From Luzula sylvatica (Eukaryota; Streptophyta; Magnoliopsida; Poales; Juncaceae): a stretch of 64,000 nt of DNA. Both the position numbers and the translations under genes were made by a program. Below are positions 1 through 11,521 of the stretch, piece by piece; the stretch's first letter is position 1, and the number at the start of each line of letters is the position of its first letter. The notes under the pieces are model-generated. The model saw nothing but the letters and a program-made list of their open reading frames with translations. It had not been told where the DNA came from and did no database searches. The stretch spans positions 8,142,501 to 8,206,500 of the forward strand of contig OX326959.1 in assembly GCA_946800325.1 (NCBI GenBank). Direction: 5' to 3'.

Positions 1-286
1 TAGGTAGTTAGTTATTTAGTAGTTAGTTAGTTCGTTAGTTAATTAATTAGTTAATTAGTTAGTTTGTTAGTTACTTAGTTAGTGCGTTTGTAGGAAGGTA
101 GTTAGTTTATTAGTTAGTAGGTATGTAGTTAGTTAGTTAAAAGGTATGTATGAAGGTAGATATTTAGTTAGTTAGTTAATTAGTTAGTTAGTTAATTAGT
201 AAGTTAATTAGTTAGTTAGTATGTAGGAAGGTAGGTAGTTTGTTTGCTAGTCAGTTAATTAGTTAGTTAGTAAGTTAGTTAGTTAC

Positions 287-321
<35 letters not shown>

Positions 322-428
322 GTTAGTTAGTTTGTTAGTAATTTATTAAGTTGGTATGTTCCTTAGTAGTGGGTATGTAGGAAGGTAACTAGTTAGTTAG
401 TTAATTAGTTAGTTAGTAAGTTAGCAAG

Positions 429-460
<32 letters not shown>

Positions 461-908
461 AGTTAGTTAATTAGTTAGTTAGTTAGTTAGTTAATTAGTT
501 AGTTAGTTAGTTAGTTAGTAGTTAGTTAGTTTGTTAGTTTGTTAGTTCGTTAGTCAGTCAGTTGTTAGTTAGTTAGTTATTTAATAAGTTAGTGAGTTAG
601 TTACTTAGTTAGTGGGTTTGTAGGAAGGTAGTTATTTAATTAGTTAGTTAGGTAGTTAGTTAATAAGTATGTATGAAAGTTGTTAGTTGGTTAGTTAGTT
701 AATTTGTTAGTTAGTTGGTCAGTAAGTTAGCTAGTAGTTTGTTAGTTAGTTAGTTAGTTTGTTAATTAGTTAGTTATTTAGTTAGTTAATAAGTTAGTTA
801 GTAAGTTAACTCGTAAGTTGGCCAGTAGTGAGTTAGTTAATTAGTTAGTTGTTTAGTTAGTTAGTTAGTTAGTTTGTTTGTTAGTTAATTAGTTAGTTAG
901 TTAGTTAA

Positions 909-939
<31 letters not shown>

Positions 940-1566
940 GTTAGTTATTGAGTGGGTATCTAGGAAGGTATTTAGTTAGTTAGTTAGTTAGTTGGTTAGT
1001 TAGTTTGTTAGTTTGTTAGTTAGTTAGCTAGTAGTCGGTTAGTAAGTTAGTTAGTTAGTTAGTTAGTCAGTTTGTTAGTTAGTTAGTGGGTATGTAGGAA
1101 GGTAGTTAGTTAGTTAGTGGGTACGTAGGAAGGTAGTTAGATAGTTAGTTACTTTGCTAGTAGTTGGTTGGTTAGTTAGTGGGTATGTAGGAAGGTAGTT
1201 AGTTAGTTAGTTAGTTAGTTAATTGATAGGTTTGTAGGATGGTAGTTAGATAGTTAGTTAGTTTGTTAGTTATTTAGTTAGTTAGCTAGTAGTTACTTAG
1301 TTAGTTTGTTAGTTAGTTATTTAATTAGTTAGTTAGTTAATTAGTCAGTTATTTAGTTATTTAGTTTGTTAGCGTGTAGTTAGTTAGTTAGTTAGTCAAT
1401 TAGTTGGTTGGTTCATTAGTTAGTTCGTTAGTTTGTTGGTTAGTTAGTGGGTATGTAGGAAGGTTGTTAGTTAGTTTGTGGGTACGTATGAAGATAGTTA
1501 ATTAGTTAGTTAGTTTGTTAATTAGTTAGTTAGTTAGTAAGTTAGTTAGTTAGTTAGCTTGTAGTA

Positions 1567-1599
<33 letters not shown>

Positions 1600-2134
1600 C
1601 TTGGTTTGTTCGTTAGTAAGTGGGTATGTAGGAAGGTAGCTGTTAGTTAGTTAGTTAGTTAATTGGTTAGTTTGTTAGCTAGTAGATTGTTAGTTAGTTA
1701 GTTAGTTAGTCAGTTAGTTAGTTAGTTAGTCAGTTCGTTAGTTAGTTCGTTAATATGTATGTAAGAAGGTAGTTATTTAGTTCGTTAGTTAGTTCGTAGG
1801 AATGTAATTAGTTAATTAGTTAGTTAGTTAGTTAATTAATAAGTTAGTTAGTTAGTTTGCTAGTAGTTAGTTAGTTAGTTAGTTGGTATGTAGGAAGGGA
1901 GTTAGTTAGTTAGTTAGTTAATAGGTATGTAGGATGGTAGGTAGTTAATTAGTTAGTTAGTTAGTTATTTAGTTAGTTAGCTAGTAGTTAGTTAGTTTGT
2001 TTGTTAGTTAATTGGTTAATTGGTTTGTTAGTTAATATGTATGTAAGATTGTAGTTGGTTAGTTAGGTAGTTAGTCATTTAGTTAGTTAGTTGGTTAGTT
2101 AGTTAGTTATTTATTTAGTTAGTTAGTTAGTTAG
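1..2134. repeat. TTAG satellite array, block A
   Basis: The block is a degenerate tetranucleotide array, written on the + strand as (TTAG)n. Single-base unit variants (TTAA, TTTG, CTAG, TCAG) and longer marker words such as GTGGGTATGTAGGAAGGTAG interrupt it. The + strand is almost free of C. No gene is visible, and none is expected because the repeat places stop codons in every frame. The array is cut sharply at 2134/2135 by the end of an LTR. Nearly the same sequence recurs from about 52142. Confidence 0.97.
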
Positions 2135-3369
2135 TGATGAGCGGGTTTTCGATCACTATAGTTTGAGATATCGTTGTATGTGAAAACCGATTCAATCAAC
2201 AAGTTATGAAATATATGTGTATAGTGAAAATATACAAGTTCGTTCCACGAAGAGTATATGCGTCGAATAGTGAATCAAAACGAGCCAAAAAGGAAGAAAC
2301 TTTTTAATTGGCAGAAAGTTTTTAATAGGCAGAAACTTAATCAAAACGAGTTAATTAAGGGCTGAAATGCAAGTAAAAAGAGAACAAAATGATCAATTAA
2401 AAGAGCAAGATTTAGAACAAAGATTCGATTCAAACAAGAATTCTTTACATAACTTCAAACAACATTCATCATACAAGAAAATTCAAGACATGAAAAGAAA
2501 ACACCTAGAATGAGAGGTGAGCTTCGTTGTGTCAAGAGCAGCTTCGTTCTCGTCTAGTGCAATCAATCGAGTCTTGGGTCGCTAGGAAGCTAGGACAACC
2601 GAGTGAAGAAAGAACACAATTCAACCGAGGAAGGAGAGGTTACCGAGTGAAGAAGGCTTCGAGTTCGGCAATGGAGAAAGCTCCACTCGCAATTCTGGTG
2701 AAGACTGGACGAAGAAAGCTTCGAGTCCGGTTGTGACGATGTATTCTTTGACTTGCCTTGATCAGATCGATTCACCGGGCGAAGAAAGCTTCGTGTCCGG
2801 CAAACAATCACTGGAGAATTCGAGTATTCTTGTAGGATTCTTGAATGATTCTTGGAAGTTCTTGGGAGTTCTTGGGAGTGCTTAGAGAGATAGAGAGAGT
2901 GGGCTGAAAGTGCTCCGAAGAGCGTAAATCTGCCCCATAGGCCATGGGGTCTTATTTATAGTGTCATTGGGGCTTTCCCATTGGCCGAGAGATGGATGAG
3001 AGGATTGAGGGTAGTTGGGGGTGGTAGGTGAGGTAGGTGGGGCTGTAGAGTGGCAATTGTGTGAGTGATTTTCGAGTAGAGTTCGGTGCAATCTCTTATG
3101 TTGATGATTATTTGCCTTCTCCTTCACCCGTGTACCGACTTAGTCGGTACGATATATCGATTTTAACGGCGTGAGGAGACGAAGGCAACTACACTCTTGG
3201 ATTTCCGAGAATTCCCCCCTAAAACCTATAATTAAGCAATAAAACACACTTAGTGAAGAAATATTCTTGTTATCTCAAATATGAACAATTCTATATATAA
3301 ATTGTGATTTCAAAAGGGCTAAAGTCCCCAAATTAGATATCAAAAAGGTTCTTTATTTTCCTCTTATCA
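2135..3369 (-). repeat. 3' LTR of non-autonomous element, copy 1
   Basis: On the minus strand the LTR starts TGATAAGAGG, directly after a PPT, and ends CCCGCTCATCA, directly against satellite. The terminal TGAT/ATCA inverted repeat and the last 15 or so bases match the LTR end of the full-length element. It is 1235 bp, against about 1690-1717 bp in that element, and it lacks the CCGTTGTAACGG palindrome cluster. Small ORFs in this interval are LTR sequence and not genes. Short direct repeats around GAAGAAAGCTTCG occur at about 2649, 2711 and 2780. Confidence 0.88.
2953..2984 (-). promoter_or_regulatory. LTR core promoter (CCAAT and TATA)
   Basis: On the minus strand CCAAT (2980-2984) lies about 20 bp upstream of TATAAATA (2953-2960). 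The TATA motif is about 410 bp into the LTR, the same place as in the full-length element. A pyrimidine-rich (CT) stretch and AAGAACTTCCAAGAA-type sequence follow, as they do there. The core promoter function is inferred from motif and position. Confidence 0.7.
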
Positions 3370-3386
3370 AATACCCCCATACTTAA
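3370..3386 (-). other. Polypurine tract at 3' LTR, copy 1
   Basis: On the minus strand TTTAAGTATGGGGGTATT runs directly into the LTR start TGATAAG. This is the position and composition of the plus-strand primer of LTR elements. The full-length element has the counterpart TTTAAGTGTGGGGGTATT at 23875-23891. Confidence 0.8.
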
Positions 3387-4770
3387 ACCCTTGATCGTCC
3401 TCGATCATGTTAAGCATAAAATGAAGCACAAAGAGAGAGATGCATGTATAAGATTTTATTGAAAGTGTATTCATCGATTTCAAAACTCAATTCTCACAAG
3501 ATCATTGTTCACTCTTATCATAATCACTAATATTGAAAGAGATAAGTTTGAGTTATATTAGAATCTATGTTTAATGATATTTCACAAATTCAAGATTTTA
3601 AAGAGCAATTGATCTCAACCGATAAAGATGATTAAACACCACCTTTGAAATCTTTTCACACCACCATTCACAAGGATCATCATGAAAAATCATTAGTAAA
3701 AACCTCTCGTTCCGTTTTGCAAAAATTGTTTCTTTAATGTAAATTGTCACTTTATAAACCGTTCGGTACGTGAGTACTTGGTTCATCTTCGATTTCTACT
3801 ACATTTTCCCAACTTGCGCTCGATTTTTGAACTCCTTTTGTTTCCTTTTTATTCTTTTTATTTCTCTTCTTCTTTTCTTTTATTCTTTTTATTTCTTTTC
3901 TTTTGTTCGTTGTTGCTTTCGATGGTCCCCATATGTGTCCTTTGGGATAACAAGTGGTCATGACTCACACCACTCATTACTTAGTAAAACCCCATGGATC
4001 CGCGCAATCTTTAGCCAACAAGTGTTCATGACTCACACCACTCATTACTTAATCAATCGCACGGACTCGACAATCGAAAGCGCTTTAATCCGTGATTGTA
4101 GAAAACTTTTGCGCATCGACTCTTGATCATGACTCACACCAAGAACCGGCTACTTTGGTTTACTACGACTCATGCACCCCTTTAGCCAACAAGTGGTCAT
4201 GACTCACACCACTCATTACTTAATCAAGTTCCATGAGCTCATCGAATCAAGCTTTGAGCGCAAATTGGTTCCCGTTAGTGTAATTTCGAATCCCCATGAA
4301 CAGTCGAGCTCTTTAAGTGCAAATGGTCAAATTTTAGATTAAAGCAAAACTTACTAAAGTGGTTGAAACAAGGCTTTTAGAAATTCCAAGTGAAATATTG
4401 GTTCAAGTTTCGAAAATGGTGTGTCATGTAAATCAAGGATTGATCAAATTGTCAAAAACTTATGAATTTGGTGAACTCATTGATTAGGGTTTGAATCCCC
4501 GAAAGAATCTCTTCAAGATCTCAATCAATTCCTTCAAATATTGTGTGAAAATTTCAAATTTGAGAGTAAAATGATGGTGGTTTGGTGAAAATATCGTTTA
4601 AAAATCGATGATTTATTCAATGAGGTGGAGAAAAACCTTAAAATGCAGAAAATCCCTGGCTTGTGTAATTTCAATGCTCAACAATTCATTGCAAAAAAAA
4701 AAAAAATTTCCTTCTTTAAAAGGGATTTTTTTCGTTTCAAATTTTTTTTATTTTATCAAAGATTGTGTGT
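3387..4770 (-). other. 3' noncoding region with TGAGTCATGA repeats
   Basis: About 1.4 kb between the two PPT-like modules holds no credible gene. It contains four copies of TGAGTCATGA on the minus strand (near 3957, 4026, 4127 and 4197), each in a longer unit with TGGTGTGAGTCATGACCACT. A long polypurine stretch on the minus strand lies at about 3826-3907. The whole region is closely similar to 22600-23870 of the full-length element, in the same order, although it codes for nothing obvious. Confidence 0.75.
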
Positions 4771-4812
4771 ATACCCCCCCATACTTATTACTTCGCTTGT
4801 CCTCAAGCGATA
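4771..4812 (-). other. Upstream PPT-like module, copy 1
   Basis: On the minus strand CTTGAGGACAAGCGAAG precedes AAGTATGGGGGGGTAT with a run of seven Gs (4774-4780). The same arrangement (CTTGAGGACAAG, then TATGGGGGGGT) occurs at 22056-22090 in the full-length element. It lies about 1.4 kb from the LTR, so it is not the primer adjoining the LTR. It may be an internal (central) polypurine tract or a remnant of an older element end. Confidence 0.6.
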
Positions 4813-4835
4813 ATATAGAGAAAAATTAAAAGAAG

Positions 4836-5177
4836 TTAAGGAGAGACACAACCTTTGATGCGTGGTGCTTGATCGTCTTTGACTTGTTGCTCCTCCATCC
4901 ATCTTGTTTCGAATTTTGCGTATAATTGCTCGATGCGTTTGCCATTCACCTTGAACGATTCATTCGTTTCGTCGCTTCGAATCTCCACAACTGCAAATGG
5001 TGTGACATTGGTCGCCACAAATGGGTCGATCCAACGCGACATTTGCTTCCTTTTGGAGTTGAACGTCTCGATCACCAAATTCGAGTTCGCATCCTTTGTC
5101 GGTGTTGCCTTCAAGCTTCTTGTCGCGTATCTTGTGTCTTTATCACACCTTTGCGGAATACTTGATCGGGAATTCAT
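4836..5177 (-). pseudogene. Integrase C-terminal fragment, copy 1
   Basis: The 113-codon open frame ends with a stretch matching the last 50 or so residues of the full-length Pol: RWIDPFV, TNVT, VVEIRS, ET, FKVNG and FET-WMEEQ are shared in order with residues about 1535-1583 of the ORF at 17161-21936. This is the GPY/F-like tail of a Ty3/gypsy integrase. No zinc-binding or catalytic integrase region precedes it. The first 45 or so residues are unrelated or too diverged to place. It is best read as a deletion remnant of pol. Whether it is translated is unknown. Confidence 0.75.
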
Positions 5178-5478
5178 GGAGGTTGATCGAGGAGATTCGG
5201 AGGAAATGCATCATTTGCCGTTCTTTGAGAAAGCGTCTTGATCACGTTGATTTTCACTTTATTGATTTTTATCCCCTTACTTGAGATGAGATGGCCTAAT
5301 ATGATTTCATTGCTCACTAAAGAGTGGCATTTTCAAAAATTCGAAACAAGGTTAGCTCGTAATGAGAGAGAATGGAAAGAATAAACCTTTGGATGTGATG
5401 GAGAATTGGAATTCTTGGTTTATCTTCGAATGTACCAATTGAGCTTGAGCATGTAGTCCTTGCACCGTTGGTACGAGG

Positions 5479-5533
5479 GTTTGCCTCCCTCGCTAGCGCT
5501 CTCGTTTATGGTCTCGAGCTCGACCATGCCGAT
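5479..5533 (-). other. Conserved post-pol motif, displaced upstream
   Basis: On the minus strand GAGCGCTAGCGAGGGAGGC and about 35 bp before it align well with sequence just after pol in the full-length element (21940-21995). Here the block sits just after the Gag-like ORF and before the integrase tail fragment, which is the reverse of the full-length order. I recall a similar GCGCT...GGGAGGCAACCC word downstream of pol in many plant gypsy elements, but its role is unknown to me. Confidence 0.65.
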
Positions 5534-5534
5534 G

Positions 5535-6680
5535 TTATCCTCCATCAAAATTAAACGAAGCGCTCACATGGATTGCTACTTTTCGACCGCCTCGAAATAC
5601 TCCCTTTGAAATGTTGGAGATGAGAGAAATCGGCGCTTGTATCACTTGTTTTGCATATGTCGAAAGTGGCGTAAATATTTTCTCTATTACGCTTGGAATT
5701 TTCATAATTGCTTCATCGCTTGGAGTTTGACGAAGAGGAGTTGTGAGAGGCGTGAGTGTCTCAAATGTATTTGACTTCCTTGATAAATCTACACAAGGTG
5801 AATTTCTATCATGAGAAGCATCATAGTTCTTAAATGAATTAAAATTGATGATATATGGAAAGAATTCACCTTGGAGAATTGTAGATTTCTCTTCTTGCTC
5901 GTTTGATAATTGCGCGTTTTCATCGATTGGAGTGAGTTGAACCGTTTTTTGGAAAGTCGAATCCAATGACACCTTTTCTTCTTCAATGATCGTTCCAATT
6001 CTTTCATCGAATCCCCCCATACTTGAACTCTTGTCGCCTTCAATCTCCATGATCTCCTCGTTTGAATACTCTCACTCTAGGTTAGTCACTCTTTTGTCTA
6101 GATCATTCATGAACGATTGAATATTTTCGAGTCGAGGAGAAATGGTTTTAATCACATGCGAGATATCACTTATCTCTTGTTTGAATTCTTGGACATTTTG
6201 TTTTAACTCTTGTTTGATTTCTTCACAATTTTGATTAAAGGACATCATCATCGCCATCATTTCAACCATCATTCTTTTTAATTCTTGGTCTTGATATTCG
6301 TTTTGGGATTGAAATTGTGGATCTTGGTAATCAAATTCATGTTGAGATTCGAGTTCGTTTTGAGAAGGTTCGTATATGGGGTTTGAGTAGTTATTGGTGG
6401 TTTCGGTATAGGATTGTGTCTCATAACCCCATGGGGATTCATTTTCGTATTCGTGAGCTTCGTAGATGGGATTTTGATAAAGGTTCTCGGTGTGTGATTC
6501 TTCGTATTGATTTAAGGTGGAACATGAGAGCAAACCGAGCCTTCGTTCTTCTTTTCTTTCTTCCCATTCGTCGATATCTTGATAGATCATTTCTTTAAGC
6601 GTCATGTGTTCTGGATATCTTCTTGGAGGTTGTTCTTGAGTTAGCAATTCTCCAAAAGTTCTTGGTCTTTCTTGATTCAT
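5535..6680 (-). pseudogene. Gag-like coiled-coil ORF, broken copy
   Basis: This is the copy-1 counterpart of the intact 381-codon ORF at 57647-58792. Translation from the start at 6680 covers an acidic, tyrosine-rich N-terminal part with two NPIYE motifs and then a coiled coil rich in Met, Glu, Lys and Gln. It stops after 202 codons at a TGA (6072-6074). Copy 2 has TTA there, so one base (6073) separates them. The rest of the frame stays open to 5535 and the two copies align without frameshift. The truncated product would keep the N-terminal part and nearly the whole coiled coil but lose the C-terminal 179 residues. Function is discussed under the intact copy. Confidence 0.85.
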
Positions 6681-6785
6681 CTTTCTCTACTCCGTGTACC
6701 TTGCAAGAATAGAAAAATTTCGAAATTAGTGAAATATCAAGTTCAAAAATATCAACTCTATTAAAAATATCACTCGAAATTGCAA
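6681..6785 (-). other. Remnant of element leader and truncation junction
   Basis: About 100 bp of AT-rich non-satellite sequence lies upstream of the ORF start, then the satellite begins within GCAAGTTAGCTAG. No PBS or LTR end is found. The same junction is present in copy 2 (about 58896), so the truncation predates the segmental duplication. Confidence 0.75.
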
Positions 6786-6807
6786 GTTAGCTAGTAGTCA
6801 GTTAGTA

Positions 6808-6852
<45 letters not shown>

Positions 6853-7550
6853 ATGGGTATGTAGGAAGGTAGTTCGTTAGTTAGTGGGTACGTAGGAAGG
6901 TAGTAAGTTAGTTAGTTAATTAGTTAGTTAGTTAGTTAATTAATAAGTTAGTTAGTTAGTTTGCTAGTAGTTAGTTAGTTAGTTAGTGGATATGTAGGAA
7001 GGTAGTTAGTTAGTTAGTTAGTTAGTGAATAGATATGTAGGATGGTAGTTGGTTAGTTAGTTAGTTATTTAGTTATTTAGCTAGTAGTTAGTTAGTTAGT
7101 TAGTTTGTTTGTTACTTAGTTAATTAGTTAGTTAGTTAATATGTATGTAATATGGTAGTTAGTTAGTCAGTTCGACAGTTAGTTAATTAGTTAGTTAGTT
7201 AGTTAGTTAGTTAGTTGGTTATCTAGTAGTTAGTCAGTTAGATAGTTCACAAGTTAGTTATTTAGTTAGTTAGTTTAGTTAGTTTGCTAGCCAATTAGTT
7301 AGTTAGTTAGTTAGTCGGTAAGTAAGGAGGTAGTTAGTTAGTTAATAGGTACGTAGGAAGATCGTTAGTTAGTGAGTTAGCTAGTTATTTATCTAGTTAG
7401 TTAGTCAGTGGGTTTGTAGGAAGGTAGTTAGTTAATTAGTTAGGTAGGTAGGTAGGTAGTTAGTTAGTTAATAAGTATGTATGAAGGTAGTTAGTTAGTT
7501 AGTTAGTTAGTTAGTTAATTAGTTAGTTAGTAAGTTAGCTAGTAGTAAGC

Positions 7551-7587
<37 letters not shown>

Positions 7588-7763
7588 GATTAGTTAGTTA
7601 TTTAGCGAGTTAGTTAGTTAGTCTATTATTTGGTCAGTTAATTAGTTAGTTAGTTAGTTTGTTGGTTAGTTAGTGGGTATGTAGGAAGGTAGTTAGTTAG
7701 TTAGTGGGTACGTATGAAGGTAGTTAATTAGTTAGTTAATTAGCTAGTTAGTTAGTTAATTAA

Positions 7764-7795
<32 letters not shown>

Positions 7796-8504
7796 CTTGT
7801 CGTAAGTTAGTTAGTTAGATAGTTAGTTAGTTAGTGGGTATGTAGGAAGGTAGATGTTAGTTAGTTGGTTAGTTAGTTTAATTAGTAAGTTAGTTAGCTA
7901 GTAGTTAGTTAGTTACTTAGTTAGTTAGTTAGTTACTCAGTTGTTTAGTTAGTTAATATGTATGTAAGAAGGTAATTATTTAGTTAGTTAGAGAGTTAGT
8001 TATTTAGAGAGTTAGTTATCTAGTAGTTAGTTAGTTAGTTAGTTAGTTAGTTAATTAGTTAGTTAGTAGCTAGTTAGTTAGTTAGTTAGTTACTTAGTCA
8101 ATAAGTTGTTAGTTAGTTAGTTAGTTAATTAGTTAGTTAGTGAGTCAGTTACTTAGTTAGTGGGTTTGTTTGAAGGTAGTTAGTTAATTAGTTAGTTAGG
8201 TAGTTAGTTAATAAGTATGTATGAAAGTTGTAAGTTAGTTAGTTAGTTAGTTTGTTAATTAGTTTGTTAGTAAGTTAGCTAGTAGTTAGTTAGTTAGTTA
8301 GTTAGTTATTTAGTTAGTTAATTAGTTAGTTAGTAAGTAAGCTAGTAAGTTAGCTAGTAGTTAGTTAGATAGTTAGTTAGTTGTTTAGTTAGTTAGTTAG
8401 TTAGTTAGTTAGCTTGTTTGTTAGTCAATTAGTAAGTTAGTTAGTTAATTAGTTTGTTAGTTAGATAGTTAGTTAGTTAGTTATTTAGTGGGTATATAGG
8501 AAGG

Positions 8505-8539
<35 letters not shown>

Positions 8540-8799
8540 CTAGCTAGTTAGTTAGTTAGTTGGTTAGTTAGTTAGTTAGTTAGTTAGTGAGTTAATGAGT
8601 TAGTTAGTTAATTAATTAGTTAGTTAGTTAGTTAGCATGGTATGTAGGAAGGTAGTTAGTTAGTTAGTTAGTTAATTAGTTAGCTAGTAAGTTAGTTAGT
8701 TAATTAGTTAGATAGTTAGTTAGTTAGTTTGTTAGCCAGTTTGTTAGTAATTTAGTTAGTTGGTATGTTCGTTAGTTAGTGGGTATGTAGGAAGTTAGC

Positions 8800-8835
<36 letters not shown>

Positions 8836-9606
8836 CAATTAGTTGGTTAGTTAGTTAGCTAGTAGTTAGTCAGTTAGGTAGTTTGTTTGTTAATTTGTTA
8901 GTTAGTTAATATGTATGTAACATGGTAGTCAGTTAGTTAGTTCGATAGTTAGTTAATCAGTTAGTTAGTTAGTTAGTCAGTTAGCTGGTTATCTAGAAGT
9001 TAGTTCCTTAGATAGTTCACAAGTTAGCTATTTAGTTAGTTAGTTAGTTTGTTAGCTAGTTAGTTAGTTAATCAGTTAGTTAGTTAGTTAGTTAGTTTGT
9101 GGGTACGTAAGGAGGTAATTAGTTAGTTAGTTAATAGGTATGTAGGTTGATCGTTTGTTAGTAAGTTAGTTAGTTAGTTAGTTATATAGTTTGTTAGTTA
9201 GTTAGTGGGTTTGCAGGAAGGTAGTTAGTTAATAAGTATGTATGAAGGTAGGTAGTTAGTTAGTTAGTTAGTTAATTAGTTAGTTAGTATATTAGCTTGT
9301 AGGTAGTTAGTTAGTTAGTTAGTTAATTAGTTAGTTATTTTAGTTAGTTAATTAGTTAGTTAGTAAGTTCGCTAGTAGTTAGTTAGTTAATTAGTTATAT
9401 GTTTAGTTAGTTAGTTAGTTTGTTAGTTTATTAGTTACTTATTTCGTTAGTTAATTAGTTAGTTAGTTCGTTAGTTAGTTAGTTTGTTAGTTATTTAGTG
9501 GGTATCTCGGAAGGTAGTTAGTTAGTTAGTTAGTTAGTTAATTAGTTAGTTGGTTAGTTAGTTAGTTATTTAGTTAGTTAGTTAGTTAGCTAGTAGTGGG
9601 TTAGTA

Positions 9607-9639
<33 letters not shown>

Positions 9640-11002
9640 GTTTGTTAGTTAGTTAGTGGGTATGTAGGAAGGTAGTTTGTCAGTTTGTGGGTAAGTAGGA
9701 AGGTAGTTAGTTAGTTAGTTAATTAGTTAGTTAGTTAGTTAATTAATAAGTTTGTTAGTTAGTTTGCTAGTAGTTAGTTATCTAGTTAGTGGGTATGTAG
9801 GAAGGTAGTTAGTTAGTTAGTTAGTTAGTTAGTTAATAGTAATGTAGGATGGTAGTTGGTTAGTTAGTTAGTTAGTTATTTAGTTAGTTAGTTAATATGT
9901 ATGTAAAATGGTAGTTAGTTAGTTAGTTCGACAGTTAGTTAGTTAATTAGTTAGTCAGTTAGTTAGTTAGTTAGTTAGTTGGTTATCTTGTAGTTAGTCT
10001 GTTAGATAGTTCACAAGTTAGTTATTTAGTTAGTTAGTTTAGTTAGTTAGCTAGCCAGTTAGTTAGTTAGTTAGTTAGTCGGTAAGTAAGGAGGTAGGTA
10101 GTTAGTTAGTTAGTTAATAGGTATGTAGGAAGATCGTTAGTGAGTTAGTTAGTTATTTACCTAGTTGGTTAATTAGTGGGTTTGTAGGAAGGTAGTTTGT
10201 TAATTAGTTTGGTAGGAAGGTAGGTAGGTAGTTAGTTTGTTAATAAGTATGTATAAAGGTAGGTAGTTAGTTAGTTAGTTAGTTAGTTAGTTAATTAGTT
10301 AGTTAGTAAGTTAGCTAGTAGTTAGCTAGTTAGTTAGTAAGTTAGCTAGTAGTTAGCTAGTTAGTTATTTAGTTTGTTTGTTAGTTAGTTAGTAATTTAG
10401 TGAGTTAGTTAGTTAGCGTGTAGTTAGTTTGTTAGTTAGTTAGTGGGTATGTAGGAAGGTAGTTAGTTAGTTAGTGGGTACGTATGAAGGTAGTTAATTG
10501 GTTAGTTAATTTGCTAGTTAGTTAGTTAATTAATTAGTTAGTTAGTTAGTTAGCTTGTAGTAAGTTAGTTAGTTAGTTAGTTAGTGGGTATGTAGGAAGG
10601 TAGATGTTAGTTAGTTAGTTAGTTAGTTAGCTAGTAGTTAGTTAGTTATTTAGTTAATTAGTTAGTTAGTTAGTCAGTTGGTCAGTTAGTTAATATGTAT
10701 GTAAGAAGGTAGTGATTTAGTTATATAGCGAGTTAGTTATTTAGTTAGTTAGTTATCTTGTAGTCAGTTAGTAAGTTAGTTTGTTAGATAGTTAGTTAAT
10801 TATTTAGTTAGTAGGTAGTTAGTTAGTTAGTTAGTTACTTAGTCAGTAAGTTGTTTGTTAGTTAGTTAGTTAATTAGTTAGTTAGTGAGTTAGTTACTTA
10901 GTCAGTGGGTTTGTTGGAAGGTAGTAAGTTAATAAGTATGTATGAAAGTTGTAAGTTAGTTAGTTAGTTAGTTTGTTAATTGGTTTTTTAGTAAGTTAGC
11001 TA

Positions 11003-11037
<35 letters not shown>

Positions 11038-11482
11038 TTTAGTTAGTTAATTAGTTAGTTAGTAAGTAAGCTAGTAAGTTAGCTAGTAGTTAGTTAGTTG
11101 ATTAGTTAGTTGTTTAGTTAGTTAGTTAGTTAGTAAGTTTGTTTGTTAGTTAATTAGGTAGTTAGTTAGTTAATTAGTTAGTTAGTTAGATAGTCAGATA
11201 GTTATTTAGTGGGTATATATGAAAGTAGTTAGTTAGTTAGTTAGCTAGTTAGTTAGTTAGTTAGTTAGTTGGTTAGTTAGTTAGTTAATTAGTTAGTTAG
11301 TTAGTTAGTTAGCTAGTAGTCAGTTAGTTAGTTAGTTTGCTAGTTGTTAGTTAGTTAGTTAGTTAGTTAGTGAGTTAATGAGTTAGTTAGTTAATTAATT
11401 AGTTAGTTAGTTAGCATGGTATGTTGGAAGGTAGTTAGTTAGTTAGTTAGTTAATTGGTTAGCTAGTAAGTTAGTTAGTTAC

Positions 11483-11521
<39 letters not shown>

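Larger units (their letters stand above)
2135..6785 (-). mobile_element. Truncated non-autonomous Athila-like element, copy 1
   Basis: This is a minus-strand LTR element that keeps its 3' LTR (2135-3369), two PPT-like modules, a long 3' noncoding region, an integrase C-terminal fragment and a Gag-like coiled-coil ORF. About 100 bp upstream of that ORF the sequence changes abruptly to satellite, so the 5' LTR and primer-binding site are gone. LTR ends, promoter layout and 3' region are clearly related to the full-length element at 14698-25608. No protease, reverse transcriptase, RNase H or integrase catalytic region is present, so it would depend on enzymes supplied in trans. Whether the 5' loss happened during insertion or by later recombination in the array cannot be told from the sequence. 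Confidence 0.88.

Noticed and set aside
1..2134. Telomere or interstitial telomeric repeat
   Set aside because: The unit is TTAG with period 4, not TTTAGGG, and G runs are infrequent. Retroelements and higher-order structure do not fit a terminal telomere.
2527..3127. Small frames in the LTR (both strands, also at 54650-55239)
   Set aside because: They overlap the LTR promoter and leader on either strand, lack family resemblance and exist in both copies only because the DNA was duplicated.
3770..4126. 118-codon frame rich in Phe/Ser, seen again at 55882 and reversed at 23137
   Set aside because: It is the translation of the purine-rich stretch and TGAGTCATGA repeats of the noncoding region. 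Conservation is at the DNA level and the frame differs between elements.
6317..6598. 93-codon + strand frame opposite the Gag-like ORF (also 58429)
   Set aside because: It is antisense to the coiled-coil frame and carries no recognisable feature of its own.
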